64,000 nucleotides of DNA from Rossellomorea aquimaris (lineage in GTDB: Bacteria; Bacillota; Bacilli; Bacillales; Bacillaceae_B): assembly GCF_003315075.1 (NCBI RefSeq), contig NZ_QNRJ01000009.1, forward strand, positions 12,680-76,679, given 5' to 3'. Every line of letters starts with the position of its first letter. Position 1 is the first letter of the stretch. The position numbers and the translations under genes were made by a program. This document shows, one piece after another, positions 1 through 10,168 of the stretch. The notes below the pieces were generated by a model. The model searched no databases and had not been told where the DNA came from. It was given only the letters and a program-made list of their open reading frames with translations.

Positions 1-99
1 TCGAGGTCATAAGGCCAGCCCACCAAAAAGGCAAAGGGCGCCTTTCCGGTGGACTTGCCTTATGCTTGTCGCCTCTGGGCAAAGCCCCTCCGCTTTTCT
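1..99 (-). repeat. Long-hairpin repeat, type A copy cut by the window edge
   Basis: Read on the minus strand this is one copy of the ~125-bp hairpin element found in tandem at 12389-12941. It has the same 5' end (AGAAAAGCGGAGGGGC), the CATAAG/CTTATG inner helix and the AAAGGC/GCCTTT tip. The distal end lies beyond position 1. It sits just downstream of the appA-like gene. Confidence 0.85.
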
Positions 100-104
100 A
101 TGTA

Positions 105-137
105 CAAAGGGGAGAAATCATAGATGTCTCCCCTTTG
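105..137 (-). terminator. Hairpin after the binding-protein gene, possible terminator
   Basis: A perfect 10-bp stem (CAAAGGGGAG paired with CTCCCCTTTG) lies just past the stop codon of the substrate-binding protein gene. There is no clear T-run on either strand, so it may be a 3' stabilising hairpin rather than a full terminator. Confidence 0.4.
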
Positions 138-149
138 GTCTATTACGTA

Positions 150-1766
150 TTACTCCATATCTACTGCGCCTAACCAGTCGGAACCAGTTGGGTGCGGCTT
201 GAAGTTTTTAAGAGCTGCACTTCCTGCAAGTAGTGGTGTAGAGTGAGCAATCGGTACCCATGGAGCATCTTCATGGATAATTTCTTGCGCTTTTTTGTAT
301 AGCTCTTCACGTTTTGCAGGATCTACTTCTGTTTGAGCATCAATTAAGATTTTGTGTACTTCATCGTTACTATAGTAAGAGTAGTTGTTACTTCCGATAT
401 TGTCCTTATCAAGAAGAACGTATAAGAAGTTATCTGCATCTCCATTGTCACCAGTCCAGCCAAGTAAGAATGCATCTGCCTCACCGTTTTTAGCTTTTTC
501 CAAGTAAGTAGCCCACTCGTATGATACGATTTTCGCTTTGATGCCTACTTCAGCTAAGTCAGCTTGCATTGCTTCCGCTACTTTTTGACCATCCGGCATA
601 TAAGGGCGTGGTACAGGCATTGCCCAAAGTTCCATCTCGAAACCATCTTTTAATCCTACTTCTGCAAGTAGTTCTTTTGCTTTTTCAGGATTGTATTCAT
701 AAGCTTCAACGTCATCATTGTATCCGGCAATAACCGGAGGCATCGGGTTTTTCGCCATTTCTGCTTTTCCTTCGAAGAAAGCGTCAATGATTTCTTGCTT
801 ATTGATGGCATAGTTCATAGCTTGACGTACTTTAGGGTCATCAAATGGCTCACGAGTTGATGTTAAACCTAAGTATCCAACGTTCATAGATGGACGCTCG
901 AATAATTGCAGGTTGTCGTCCCCTTCAACTTTACTTGCATCACTTGGATTGACTCCATCTGCAAGATCGATTTCACCAGATATCAATGCATTCAGACGAG
1001 CAGAGTTTTCTGGAATTGATTTAAATACGACCTGATCTAATTTTGGTAGATCTTTGTTCCAGTAGTCATCGTTCTTTTCAAGAACAATTTTGTCATTACG
1101 CTTCCACTCAACAAATTTGAATGGACCAGTACCTGCATCAGTTGGTGTTTCTGCAAGCTTGTCACCTAATTCATCAATTGCTTTAGGACTTACAATCGCG
1201 AATGGGCTCATTGCAATATTTTTCAAGAAAGGTGCTTGCGGGCGTTTTAATACGAATTCAACTGTCATGTCGTCAGCTGCTTTTACTTCTTTAATGACAT
1301 GACCTTCATCGGCTTTGAATCCGCCGAACATTGAACCGTAATAAGGGAATTGATCTGCATTCCCGTTCATCCAGCGCTCGAAGTTTTTCACAACGGCCTC
1401 AGCGTTTAAGTCCGTGCCATCTTGGAATTTCACTCCGTCACGAAGCATGAATGTATACGTTAAACCATCATCGGATACCTTCCATTCTTCTGCTAATCCC
1501 GGATTTACTTCTGTATCCTGCTCTCCGAATTTCACAAGTGTTTCGAAAATATTCTTCGTTACTTTAAATGATTCTCCATCAGTTACTGTTGCAGGATCAA
1601 GCCCTACAGAGTCTCCTCCACGACCAAATATCAATACTTTTGGATCGCCGCTATCTTTACTGTCGCCGCCTTCGCCTGAAGAACTTTCATTTCCTCCACA
1701 TCCGTAAAGAACAGATGATACGAGTAGGATGAGCAGCATTAAAATTGACCAGCTTTTTTTTCTCAA
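150..1766 (-). CDS. Peptide ABC transporter substrate-binding lipoprotein
   Basis: A 538-aa family 5 solute-binding protein (OppA/AppA/DppE type) that captures oligo- or dipeptides outside the membrane. A lipoprotein signal peptide ends in a lipobox (LYGC) with the lipidated Cys at residue 23, followed by a Gly/Ser-rich linker. The body has the family features GLDPATVTDGE near residue 55 and GLAEEWKVSDDGLTYTF near residue 90. The start is TTG, chosen because AGGAGGGGA stands before it. It is the last gene of the set with two ATPases (appD/appF type). Permease genes do not follow directly, so the partner permeases must lie elsewhere. The exact peptide range cannot be read. Confidence 0.9.
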   Translation of the reverse strand: MRKKSWSILMLLILLVSSVLYGCGGNESSSGEGGDSKDSGDPKVLIFGRGGDSVGLDPATVTDGESFKVTKNIFETLVKFGEQDTEVNPGLAEEWKVSDDGLTYTFMLRDGVKFQDGTDLNAEAVVKNFERWMNGNADQFPYYGSMFGGFKADEGHVIKEVKAADDMTVEFVLKRPQAPFLKNIAMSPFAIVSPKAIDELGDKLAETPTDAGTGPFKFVEWKRNDKIVLEKNDDYWNKDLPKLDQVVFKSIPENSARLNALISGEIDLADGVNPSDASKVEGDDNLQLFERPSMNVGYLGLTSTREPFDDPKVRQAMNYAINKQEIIDAFFEGKAEMAKNPMPPVIAGYNDDVEAYEYNPEKAKELLAEVGLKDGFEMELWAMPVPRPYMPDGQKVAEAMQADLAEVGIKAKIVSYEWATYLEKAKNGEADAFLLGWTGDNGDADNFLYVLLDKDNIGSNNYSYYSNDEVHKILIDAQTEVDPAKREELYKKAQEIIHEDAPWVPIAHSTPLLAGSAALKNFKPHPTGSDWLGAVDME

Positions 1767-1813
1767 CTAAATCCCCTCCTGAATAATGTTTATATACTTA
1801 TGAGACTTGTCTT

Positions 1814-2779
1814 CTAGTAAAGATGACAAGCTACATAATGCCCTGGTTGGTGTTCCTTGAATTCCGGTACCTTCTGTTTGCAGATCTCCGTTGCATGTGG
1901 ACACCGGGTGTGGAATGTACACCCACTCGGTGGATTGGACGGGCTCGGAATATCCCCCTGCAGGAGAATCGTTTCTCTCTTGAAATCAGGATCCGGAACC
2001 GGTACCGCTGATAGTAGTGCCTCAGTATATGGATGAAGCGGATTTTCATAGAGTGTTTCACTATTACTCAGCTCTACCATTTTGCCGAGGTACATCACGC
2101 CTACCCGGTCACTTATATGTCTCACTACACCTAAATCATGCGCAATGAAGATATAGGTGAGTCCGAACTCTTTTTGCAAATCCTGCATCAGGTTCAGGAC
2201 CTGTGACTGAATGGACACGTCAAGAGCTGACACAGGTTCATCGGCAATAATGAGCTTGGGCTTCGTCATTAGAGCTCTCGCGATCCCAATTCGCTGCCTT
2301 TGTCCGCCACTGAATTGATGTGGGTAACGTTTCGCATGATAGCTGCTTAACCCGACAATATTGAGTAGTTCATGAACCCTCTTTTTTCTTTCTTTCGCTG
2401 AACCCATTCCATGGACCTTCAATGGTTCTTCGAGAATCTTTTCAACAGTATGCCTTGGATTCAAGGAAGCAAAAGGATCCTGAAAGACCATTTGCATTTC
2501 CCGGCGGATCTTTCTCATTTCAGAGTTTGATAGACTGGTAAGCTCTCGATCTTCGAATGTCACTTTCCCTTCGGATGGATCGATGAGTCTCATCAGCATC
2601 CTGCCCGTCGTCGACTTTCCACATCCGCTTTCTCCTACGATTCCAAGGGTCTCTCCTTTATTCACGGTAAAAGATACCCCGTCCACTGCTTTTACCGAAC
2701 TGACAGGTCGTCCGAGAATTCCTCCTGTGATCGGAAAGTGCTTCTTAAGATTTTTAACCCTTAGCAACGGTTCCGTCAT
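1814..2779 (-). CDS. Peptide ABC transporter ATPase, OppF/AppF type
   Basis: A 321-aa cytoplasmic ATPase of the oligopeptide/dipeptide importer family. It shows Walker A (GESGCGKST), the signature [14 protein letters not shown], Walker B (LIIADEP) and a C-terminal Cys-rich peptide-importer domain ([10 protein letters not shown]). The start at 2779 is preferred over an upstream in-frame start because GGAGGGAG precedes it and the protein then begins like other OppF proteins. It overlaps the end of the upstream ATPase gene by 26 bp, which suggests translational coupling. Confidence 0.9.
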   Translation of the reverse strand: MTEPLLRVKNLKKHFPITGGILGRPVSSVKAVDGVSFTVNKGETLGIVGESGCGKSTTGRMLMRLIDPSEGKVTFEDRELTSLSNSEMRKIRREMQMVFQDPFASLNPRHTVEKILEEPLKVHGMGSAKERKKRVHELLNIVGLSSYHAKRYPHQFSGGQRQRIGIARALMTKPKLIIADEPVSALDVSIQSQVLNLMQDLQKEFGLTYIFIAHDLGVVRHISDRVGVMYLGKMVELSNSETLYENPLHPYTEALLSAVPVPDPDFKRETILLQGDIPSPSNPPSGCTFHTRCPHATEICKQKVPEFKEHQPGHYVACHLY

Positions 2780-3770
2780 AAACTCCCTCCTCCACTTCAT
2801 CGAACAGGAAGCATCGTGTGCAATGTCCTTGTGATGTTTCATATAATTCCGGTGTTTCGACTAAACAGCGATCGAAGGCATACTCACAGCGTGCTGCGAA
2901 TCGGCATCCGGTCTTAATGGATCCCGGTTTCGGTACATTTCCCTGAATCGAGTGCAGTCGCTGCTGCTTGTTTCTCATATCCGGTACGGATTGAATCAGG
3001 CCTTTCGTGTAAGGATGCTGAGGGTTTTTGAAGATTTCTTCTACTTTCCCCTCTTCCACCACTTTTCCTGAGTACATAACGACCACTCGTTCACATGTTT
3101 CAGCCACAACTCCTAAATCATGAGTGATCAAAAGGACCGCTGTATTCAGTTCTTTATTTAATCGTTTCATCAATTTTAATATTTGGGCCTGAATCGTCAC
3201 GTCAAGAGCGGTTGTCGGCTCGTCTGCTATCAATACACGTGGATCACAAACCATGGCCATGGCAATCATGACCCTTTGTCTCATACCTCCTGACAGCTGA
3301 TGGGGGTATTCCTTGATAAGCTCCTCAGATCGCGGTAAACCGACCATCTTCATAATGTCAATTGCTTTATCTCTCGCTTGTTTCTTTCCAACCTTCGTAT
3401 GTATGCGTATGGCTTCCGTTAATTGGTCACCTATAGTAAAAACAGGGTTTAAAGATGTCATCGGCTCTTGGAAGATCATCGCTATATCATTGCCCCGGAT
3501 ATCTCTCATTCGCTTTTCAGATGCTTGTGTCAGATCTTCATCTTTATACAGTATCTTTCCACCTACTATTTTCCCCGGTGGTTTCGGTACCAGGCCCATG
3601 ATGGATAGGGATGTAACACTTTTACCACATCCACTCTCCCCAACGATCCCGAGCACCTCTCCTTCATTCACATGAAAGCTAACTCCATCGACTGCAGGAA
3701 CTTCTCCGTCATCAGTAAAAAAGGAGGTCCTCAAATCTTCCACTTTTAGTAAAGGACGCGCTTCGCTCAT
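2754..3770 (-). CDS. Peptide ABC transporter ATPase, OppD/AppD type
   Basis: A 338-aa ATPase, first gene of the three-gene peptide transporter operon. Walker A (GESGCGKSV), Q-loop ([12 protein letters not shown]), signature [14 protein letters not shown] and Walker B (VLIADEP) are all intact. The C-terminal oligopeptide extension has the spaced Cys residues typical of OppD ([15 protein letters not shown]). ATG is preceded by AGAGGAGGA. OppD and OppF normally form the ATPase heterodimer that powers a permease pair. Confidence 0.9.
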   Translation of the reverse strand: MSEARPLLKVEDLRTSFFTDDGEVPAVDGVSFHVNEGEVLGIVGESGCGKSVTSLSIMGLVPKPPGKIVGGKILYKDEDLTQASEKRMRDIRGNDIAMIFQEPMTSLNPVFTIGDQLTEAIRIHTKVGKKQARDKAIDIMKMVGLPRSEELIKEYPHQLSGGMRQRVMIAMAMVCDPRVLIADEPTTALDVTIQAQILKLMKRLNKELNTAVLLITHDLGVVAETCERVVVMYSGKVVEEGKVEEIFKNPQHPYTKGLIQSVPDMRNKQQRLHSIQGNVPKPGSIKTGCRFAARCEYAFDRCLVETPELYETSQGHCTRCFLFDEVEEGVYDGTVAKG

Positions 3771-3840
3771 TCAAATCCTCCTCTTGAAACTATCTCTCTT
3801 TTCTTAATAGTGCTTATTTTCTAAATTTTATATGTTTCTT

Positions 3841-3868
3841 ATTATACAAGATGTTACAAATGTTGCAA
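3841..3868 (-). promoter_or_regulatory. Sigma-A promoter of the peptide transporter operon
   Basis: On the minus strand TTGCAA and TATAAT are separated by 16 bp, about 70 bp before the appD-like start codon. The rest of the 320-bp gap up to 4090 is A+T-rich; it holds a short triple ATTCA direct repeat near 3917-3932 and the ygaD terminator. Confidence 0.7.
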
Positions 3869-4032
3869 TCTATTTTCAGAATTTTTCTACACAAATTCAA
3901 TATGCTCTTTCATTCCTAATTCAATTCAATTCAATATATGTCCAATTATCTTTTTCATTCCTTCCATATAAAGTTATTTAGTCCTACTTTCTTCATGACA
4001 CACCTGAAATAAGTTTGATATATTTTTTTGAT

Positions 4033-4085
4033 AAACAAAAAAAGTCATGACTTTTATCACGTGCATCGTGATAAGTCATGACTTT
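4033..4085 (-). terminator. Rho-independent terminator of ygaD-like gene
   Basis: A long hairpin (AAGTCATGAC ... GTCATGACTT outside, ATCACG/CGTGAT inside, small bulge) is followed on the minus strand by seven T residues. Confidence 0.9.
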
Positions 4086-4090
4086 CCATT

Positions 4091-5839
4091 TTACTGATCG
4101 AGCAGCTGTACTTGGAAGAGTTTATGGTAATGTCCCTGTTTTGCCATCAGCTCTTCATGGGTTCCCATTTCGACAACTTCACCGTGCTCCATATGAATGA
4201 TTCTGTCAGCATGGGTGATCGTTGATAATCGATGAGCGACTATGAAGGTCGTTCGATCTTTTGCCAGGATTTCAAGAGATTCCTGGATGAGGTGTTCGCT
4301 TTCCAGATCAAGGGCTGACGTTGCTTCATCCAGTATGAGAATCGGTGGATTCTTAAGGAACACCCTGGCAATCGCGACACGTTGCTTCTGTCCGCCCGAT
4401 AGCTTCACACCTCTTTCTCCTACTTTCGTGTCATAGCCTTGAGGTAATTTCATAATGAAGTCATGTGCATTTGCCGCCTTGGCAGCTTCTATTACTTCTT
4501 CATCCGACGCATCAGGATTACCGAATTTAATATTCATCTTGACCGATTCACTAAAGAGAATATTGTCCTGAAGCACCATTCCGATATTGTCCCGCAATGA
4601 CCTCACCTGAAATCTTCTGATGTCTGTTCCATCTAAAAGAATTTCACCATCTGTAACATCATAAAAACGGGGAATAAGACTGACGAAGGATGATTTTCCT
4701 CCACCGCTCATCCCGACCAGAGCGACGGTTTCACCCGTTTTAATATCAAGGTTGAGATTACGCAGTACGTCTTCCTCTTCAGATTCATAGCGGAAGGAAA
4801 CATTTTTAAAATGAATATCTCCGCGTACGTTTTCACAAGGAATCGCACCTGGTTCATCATCAATATCATACTTCTCATCCATGAACTCAAATACACGGTC
4901 CATGGAGGCGATCGATTGAGTCAAGGTTGTAGAAGAATTCACCAGTCGTCTAAGCGGACCATAGAGACGATCGATATAGGCGATAAAAGCAGCCATTGTA
5001 CCAATGGTCAGATCTCCATTAATCACTTGCAGCCCCGCATAACCAATGATGATCAACGGAGAAATATCCGTAATGGTATTCACAACCGCGAACGCTTTCG
5101 CATTCCAGCTTGTTTGCTTTAAGGCCTTCGTTAAGAAATTGCTATTTTGATCCTGAAACTGTTTTTGTTCATAGTCTTCAACAGCAAAACTCTTGATGAC
5201 AGCCATTCCCTGGACCCGTTCGTGTAAGTGACTTTGGACCTCTGCCAGTGCCTGAGACCGGTCTCTCGTCAAACCCCTGAGTCTTCCAAAGAAATAACGG
5301 ACAGAGAACGCATAGAAAGGAAACGCGATAAGAGACACAAGTGTTAACGAAACATCCATCGTAAACATGATGGACAGGGCAATGACTATGGTAGCTGCAT
5401 CCAGCCATAGATTCATCAGACCGGTGATCACGAAATTCTTCGTCTGCTCAACGTCATTGATGACCCTGGAAATGACTTCCCCCGCTCTTGTATTCGAATA
5501 ATACTTAAAACTGAGTCGCTGAATATGTGAAAACAAATGATCCCTTAAGTCATACAAGATCTTGTTTCCCGTCCACTGAGCAAAGTACTGTCGATAATAT
5601 TCCACAGGTGGCCTTACCAGTAAGAAAAGGCCAAGCATGATTCCCATGATCATCAGTAATTGATTGGTCTTTTCTTCCGAGGATAAGCCCGAAGCGCCCA
5701 CTATATCATCGATTACATATTTAATTAAAATTGGAATTAACAAAGGGATGGTAAATTTAATAATACCTATAATTAATGTACCAATAATTTGCCACCGATA
5801 AGGTTTTACAAATTGAAGGTAGCGTTTGATACTATCCAA
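4091..5839 (-). CDS. ygaD: ABC exporter half-transporter, YgaD-like
   Basis: A 582-aa fused membrane and ATPase protein of the MsbA/LmrA exporter type, expected to work as a dimer in the cytoplasmic membrane; the substrate is unknown. Residues 1-310 form a six-helix transmembrane domain. The ATPase domain has Walker A (GMSGGGKSS), signature [16 protein letters not shown], Walker B ([12 protein letters not shown]) and the His switch (VAHRLS). The start is TTG with AAAGGAG ahead. The name rests on length (YgaD is about 580 aa) and on the ygaC and ygaB neighbours. Confidence 0.88.
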   Translation of the reverse strand: MDSIKRYLQFVKPYRWQIIGTLIIGIIKFTIPLLIPILIKYVIDDIVGASGLSSEEKTNQLLMIMGIMLGLFLLVRPPVEYYRQYFAQWTGNKILYDLRDHLFSHIQRLSFKYYSNTRAGEVISRVINDVEQTKNFVITGLMNLWLDAATIVIALSIMFTMDVSLTLVSLIAFPFYAFSVRYFFGRLRGLTRDRSQALAEVQSHLHERVQGMAVIKSFAVEDYEQKQFQDQNSNFLTKALKQTSWNAKAFAVVNTITDISPLIIIGYAGLQVINGDLTIGTMAAFIAYIDRLYGPLRRLVNSSTTLTQSIASMDRVFEFMDEKYDIDDEPGAIPCENVRGDIHFKNVSFRYESEEEDVLRNLNLDIKTGETVALVGMSGGGKSSFVSLIPRFYDVTDGEILLDGTDIRRFQVRSLRDNIGMVLQDNILFSESVKMNIKFGNPDASDEEVIEAAKAANAHDFIMKLPQGYDTKVGERGVKLSGGQKQRVAIARVFLKNPPILILDEATSALDLESEHLIQESLEILAKDRTTFIVAHRLSTITHADRIIHMEHGEVVEMGTHEELMAKQGHYHKLFQVQLLDQ

Positions 5840-5885
5840 GTGATTACTCCTTTCTAAGGTGTGAGTATTTATTTTGCCCCAATAA

Positions 5886-5976
5886 AAAGGGATGACCCTG
5901 TATGGAACGCAGCACTGCTCCTCTTCAAGTCCTTTCAGGAAATGAAAAGGGTTGCTCCTTACTGGGTCAGCCCTTT
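5886..5976 (-). other. Structured ygaC-ygaD intergenic RNA candidate
   Basis: Two 13-nt arms (AAAGGGATGACCC and GGGTCAGCCCTTT, one mismatch) enclose 65 bp. On the minus strand the closing arm runs into CCCTTTTTATT, so the fold could act as a terminator or attenuator between ygaC and ygaD. The long, non-trivial loop is unusual for a plain terminator. Confidence 0.5.
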
Positions 5977-6002
5977 AATGCCTATACAGTTTTCCAGCTG
6001 TG

Positions 6003-6533
6003 TTACCCTCTGTGAGTCAGATAACGCTCGTACCAAATATCAATAAAGTCAGGAGCAAAAGGCCCTTTTCTTTGTCGGATCCAGCGAACAAGCTTGTCTA
6101 CATTTCGCTTCAGGATGTGATCGATCACATCCGGGTAACCGTACAACTTGCGATGAGCTTCATACTCATCCTCATCCAGCAGTGTATATGTCATATCAGG
6201 AAACACTTTAATATCCAAGTCGTAATCGATATACTTGATCGCTTCATGATCATATACAAATGGTGAGCTTAAATTACAATAATAATAAATACCGTCCTCA
6301 CGAATCATACAAATAATGTTAAACCATAGCTCTGAATGAAAATAGCATATTGCGGGTTCACGGGTCATCCACGTTCTTCCGTCTGATTCCGTCACCATCG
6401 TTCGATCATTTCCACCGATTATCTGATTGCTTGTTCCTTTCAGAACCGTCGTCTCATTCCATATCCGGTGAATGTTGCCATCATGCTTAAAGCTATGTAT
6501 TTGTACTGATTTTCCTTCAGTGGGAACCGCCAT
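6003..6533 (-). CDS. ygaC: DUF402 nucleoside phosphatase family protein, YgaC-like
   Basis: A 176-aa cytoplasmic protein of the DUF402 family; the staphylococcal relative is a nucleoside tri/diphosphatase. Conserved stretches include [38 protein letters not shown] and the Asp/Glu-rich TLLDEDEYE, which fit a metal-binding active site. The start at 6533 (MAVPTEGK) is chosen over one six codons upstream because AAGGGG is correctly spaced only for it. Gene order with ygaB and ygaD matches B. subtilis. Confidence 0.88.
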   Translation of the reverse strand: MAVPTEGKSVQIHSFKHDGNIHRIWNETTVLKGTSNQIIGGNDRTMVTESDGRTWMTREPAICYFHSELWFNIICMIREDGIYYYCNLSSPFVYDHEAIKYIDYDLDIKVFPDMTYTLLDEDEYEAHRKLYGYPDVIDHILKRNVDKLVRWIRQRKGPFAPDFIDIWYERYLTHRG

Positions 6534-6610
6534 CGTATCCCCTTCTTTCATTTCAAAATTACCTTTATATATGCTTATCTATTCTATCATTATAACGTTT
6601 CCTCAGAAAA

Positions 6611-6661
6611 TTTAAAACAAAAGGGCTATCCTTAAAGAAAAAATCCTTTAAGAATCGCCCT
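6611..6661 (-). terminator. Terminator of ygaB
   Basis: A hairpin AGGGCGATTCTTAAAG / CTTTAAGGATAGCCCT (minus strand) is followed by TTTTGTTTT. Confidence 0.85.
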
Positions 6662-6699
6662 GTTCCTGTTCAAAAATCAGATTTATCATGCCTATCTTT

Positions 6700-6960
6700 T
6701 TATGTTGTAACGCTGTTTTGTTCCTTTTGATAGGAGCGAATCACTTCATCGGTTTGTTTTTGAAACATTTTTTGAATCTCTTTTAGTTCCTTCTTTTTTG
6801 AAGCAATCTCTCTCTTTATAGATTCAACCTTCGTCATCTCTTGAAGCTCGAACAGCTCCTCTTCAAGCTCTTGACAACGTTCGATCTCAGACTGAAGATA
6901 TAACAACTTATCCATCGTCTCTAACTGCTCTGTTACCAACTCATTAAACCGTTGCTGCAT
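6700..6960 (-). CDS. ygaB: YgaB-like coiled-coil protein
   Basis: An 86-aa, highly charged cytoplasmic protein predicted to be almost entirely a coiled coil (heptad-like ELVTEQLETMDKLLYLQ, then a Glu/Lys-rich stretch). It matches the small YgaB family in length, in the end QTDEVIRSYQKE and in gene position. Function is unknown. The ATG at 6960 is chosen because AGAGGAG lies 11 nt upstream; an in-frame TTG eight codons earlier has poorer spacing. Confidence 0.85.
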   Translation of the reverse strand: MQQRFNELVTEQLETMDKLLYLQSEIERCQELEEELFELQEMTKVESIKREIASKKKELKEIQKMFQKQTDEVIRSYQKEQNSVTT

Positions 6961-7065
6961 CACTTCCACCACTCCTCTAAACAAGCTCTCCTAAACATTC
7001 TCCTTCCCACCCCCAAACCCTTTGACAACTTCTGTCACAATCCCACCTGTTTTGTCGATGTGGAG

Positions 7066-7155
7066 GATGTGGAGGGACGGACCTCTGTTTTTATAGTGGA
7101 TATTGAAAGATCAGTCCTTTTCATTGACGGAAGATTTGAAAGATCCGTCCCTCAA
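7066..7155. repeat. GGGACGGACC inverted-repeat element, decayed copy
   Basis: GGAGGGACGGACCT at 7071 faces GATCCGTCCCTC at 7142, with a decayed core (GATCAGTCCTT, TTGACGG). It belongs to the repeat family also seen at 11162, 11989, 45886 and 53527. It lies between the sspE terminator and ygaB and has no coding capacity of its own. Confidence 0.7.
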
Positions 7156-7165
7156 AAACAAAACG

Positions 7166-7195
7166 AAAAAGCACCCAACTGAATGGGTGCTTTTT
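7166..7195. terminator. Bidirectional terminator after sspE
   Basis: A perfect 12-bp stem (AAAAAGCACCCA / TGGGTGCTTTTT) lies 18 bp past the sspE stop codon; T-runs exist on both strands. Confidence 0.9.
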
Positions 7196-7213
7196 CCGTC
7201 AAGAACAAATTAA

Positions 7214-7423
7214 TTATTGTTGTTGTTGACCGTATTTACCAGAAGCTTTCGCTTTGTTAGCTTCTGCTTGTTGGTTTTGTTGCTTCACGTGTTGTGCTGC
7301 TGTTGTTTCTGAAGCGAACTCAGTACCGTATTGTTGTTGTTGAGCTTGACCAGCTTGAGCGTTTTGTTGTTTCACATGTTGAACGCTTGTACCAGCTTGA
7401 GTTTTGTTTGGTTGTTTTGCCAT
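7214..7423 (-). CDS. sspE: Gamma-type small acid-soluble spore protein
   Basis: A 69-aa protein made of Gln, Ala, Asn and Thr, with two copies of the gamma-SASP repeat (core QHVKQQN at about residues 26 and 44) and a Gln-rich end. Gamma-type SASP is stored in the spore core and degraded at germination as an amino-acid source. The true start is MAKQPNK at 7423, preceded by GGAGGTGA. It lies between fabL and ygaB as in B. subtilis. It would be expected to be transcribed in the forespore by sigma-F/sigma-G, but I could not place a convincing promoter. Confidence 0.95.
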   Translation of the reverse strand: MAKQPNKTQAGTSVQHVKQQNAQAGQAQQQQYGTEFASETTAAQHVKQQNQQAEANKAKASGKYGQQQQ

Positions 7424-7499
7424 TGTAATCACCTCCACGCTTATTAAGATAACCAAGCGTGGATTTCACTATTCGATATTTTTCAGGAAAAAAATTCCA

Positions 7500-8324
<825 letters not shown>

Positions 8325-8347
8325 TCAGTTAAATGGAGGAATGAGTT

Positions 8348-8572
8348 ATGTATGTAGGTAGAGATATGACAGAGCTTTCAATGATTCCAAAAGATGAATG
8401 GCAAAAAAGCGAGCTCGCTTTCTTTCATCATTCACTACAACAAATAGTACCCTATTTGAACGCAGAAGGACAATCGATTCACAGAGAAATTGTCGAAGAA
8501 ATTGAAAACCGAGGCGGATTGAAGCGTGGCGAAGCCGATTATACTCACGGCACGAAGATTAGTTACGATTGA
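8348..8572 (+). CDS. yfhS: YfhS-like small protein
   Basis: A 74-aa soluble protein with no known domain, conserved next to fabL in Bacillus. It begins MYVGRDMTELSMIPKDEW and ends with a GGLKRGEADYTHGTKISYD segment typical of the YfhS family. The ATG has GGAGGAATGAG ahead. Divergent from fabL; function unknown. Confidence 0.85.
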   Translation: MYVGRDMTELSMIPKDEWQKSELAFFHHSLQQIVPYLNAEGQSIHREIVEEIENRGGLKRGEADYTHGTKISYD

Positions 8573-8587
8573 GATGATCATACACAA

Positions 8588-8614
8588 AGAGCAACCATCA
8601 CGGCTGCTCTTTAT
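8588..8614. terminator. Bidirectional terminator yfhS / mutY
   Basis: Stem AAAGAGCA-CC / GG-TGCTCTTT between the convergent yfhS and mutY stop codons, followed by ATTATTT on the plus strand. Confidence 0.85.
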
Positions 8615-9720
8615 TATTTCTGTAATATTCCTGCTCCTGTTTCCTTCCAGATTTTCTGATGGGAGACGGGAAAGGCATATTTATCGAATTCTTCGGTCGT
8701 AACGGCAATCAGGCAGCTGTCATCAAGAGTGGTGCTGTCGATAGAACCAACATATACTTCAATATCCCAAACGATGTGAGAGAATATATGCTGGATTTTC
8801 GTGACAACCCCTGCTTTCAATGAGCAATCCACCTTGTATTCTTCCTCCATTAAATCAAGCAATTGCTTTCGACCTCCGCTTGAATCTCCCACTTCAAAAT
8901 TAGGGAATTCCCATAAATTAGCGAGCAGTCCTTTACTCGGGCGTTTGTGGATAACCACTCGATCATCCTCCGTAAACAGAACGGCTGCCGCCATATTCAT
9001 TTTACGTGCAGATTTCTTTTTCGATTTAATTGGAAGTTCTGTTTGCACTCCTTCTTCAAATGCCTGACAGTGTTCCCGGACAGGGCATAGTAAGCAGGAT
9101 GGTGATGTCGGTGTGCAAATCAGTGCCCCAAGCTCCATCAGCGCTTGATTGAAATACGATGGATTCTCTTCAGAAATCAAATTTCTGACCGCTTGTTCAA
9201 ATACCTTGCGTGATGCAGGTTTGGCAATATCAAGCCAGATGGATAGAATACGTGAAAATACCCTCATGACATTTCCGTCGACAGCAGGTTCCGGTTTGCT
9301 GTAGGCAATACTCAAGATCGCCCCCGCAGTGTAGGGTCCCACACCCTTTAATGACGATATTTCTTTCGGCGTATCCGGAACGATTCCTCCATACTTTTCA
9401 CTCACTTCTTTTACAGCCGATTGAAGATTCCTGACTCTCGAGTAATAGCCGAGTCCTTCCCATGCTTTCAGGACATCTTCTTCGTCGGCTGTAGCAAGAG
9501 CATCTATGGTAGGAAATTTCTCGATGAATCGGTTAAAATAAGGTATGACCGTATCCACCCTTGTTTGTTGAAGCATGATTTCAGATACCCACACCTTGTA
9601 TGGATCTTGATCCTTCCTCCATGGAAGATCACGCTGTTCTCTTGAAAACCATGATAATAAATTCTTCTGAAATTCCTCACGGTCAATGGAGTCTAAATGT
9701 TTCAATGGTTCTTCTTTCAA
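8614..9720 (-). CDS. mutY: Adenine DNA glycosylase MutY
   Basis: A 368-aa base-excision repair enzyme that removes adenine mispaired with 8-oxoguanine. The catalytic Glu lies in [10 protein letters not shown] (E47), the helix-hairpin-helix is [10 protein letters not shown] (125-133) with the catalytic Asp at D148 (VDGNV), and four Cys for the 4Fe-4S cluster sit at 202, 209, 212 and 218 in the usual 6-2-5 spacing. Residues 235-360 form the Nudix-like domain that recognises oxoG. The start is TTG with TGGAGG 7 nt ahead. Gene position equals B. subtilis yfhQ. Confidence 0.95.
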   Translation of the reverse strand: MKEEPLKHLDSIDREEFQKNLLSWFSREQRDLPWRKDQDPYKVWVSEIMLQQTRVDTVIPYFNRFIEKFPTIDALATADEEDVLKAWEGLGYYSRVRNLQSAVKEVSEKYGGIVPDTPKEISSLKGVGPYTAGAILSIAYSKPEPAVDGNVMRVFSRILSIWLDIAKPASRKVFEQAVRNLISEENPSYFNQALMELGALICTPTSPSCLLCPVREHCQAFEEGVQTELPIKSKKKSARKMNMAAAVLFTEDDRVVIHKRPSKGLLANLWEFPNFEVGDSSGGRKQLLDLMEEEYKVDCSLKAGVVTKIQHIFSHIVWDIEVYVGSIDSTTLDDSCLIAVTTEEFDKYAFPVSHQKIWKETGAGILQK

Positions 9721-9769
9721 TTTTGTACCTCCAGGATGTTAAATGTTACGTTGAATAGGGAATAAATAA

Positions 9770-10078
9770 TTAAAGCTGTGTTTTTAGGCCAACAAGGTTT
9801 ATTTCTTTTAACCCTCCACAAATACATTCGTCCAATAAACCAAATAATAAATGACGACGGGATGTCCGTAAACGTTTCAAAACATGGAAATGGGATTCAG
9901 TGGGCACTATAAACCGTTCGATGTAACGATTAGGGTCGGATTCAGACTTTTCCCACTGGATATTAAAGGCGTCGTATTGTGGTAATGTCGCTACGATATT
10001 GTTCATAATCTGATTGTATTGAGGTTGAGAATTTTGTTTTATTTCATATTCTAAGTAAATGTGTAAAGTGTTTTTCAT
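9770..10078 (-). CDS. Conserved hypothetical protein, 102 aa
   Basis: I do not recognise this family. It is a soluble 102-aa protein with a beta-strand-like N terminus (MKNTLHIYLEYEIK) and a Cys pair CICGG near the C terminus. The length and the alternating pattern would fit a small dimeric alpha/beta-barrel fold, but this is inference. The ATG is preceded by AAAAGGAG. It is divergent from yfhP and runs toward mutY, 49 bp away, so it may be co-transcribed with mutY. Confidence 0.75.
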   Translation of the reverse strand: MKNTLHIYLEYEIKQNSQPQYNQIMNNIVATLPQYDAFNIQWEKSESDPNRYIERFIVPTESHFHVLKRLRTSRRHLLFGLLDECICGGLKEINLVGLKTQL

Positions 10079-10168
10079 TGAAATAAACTCCTTTTAACCA
10101 TATCATGTTCAAAAATGAATACAAGTCATTAAAAATACAGATGAAAATGAGCCAAGGGAGGACTTTTT

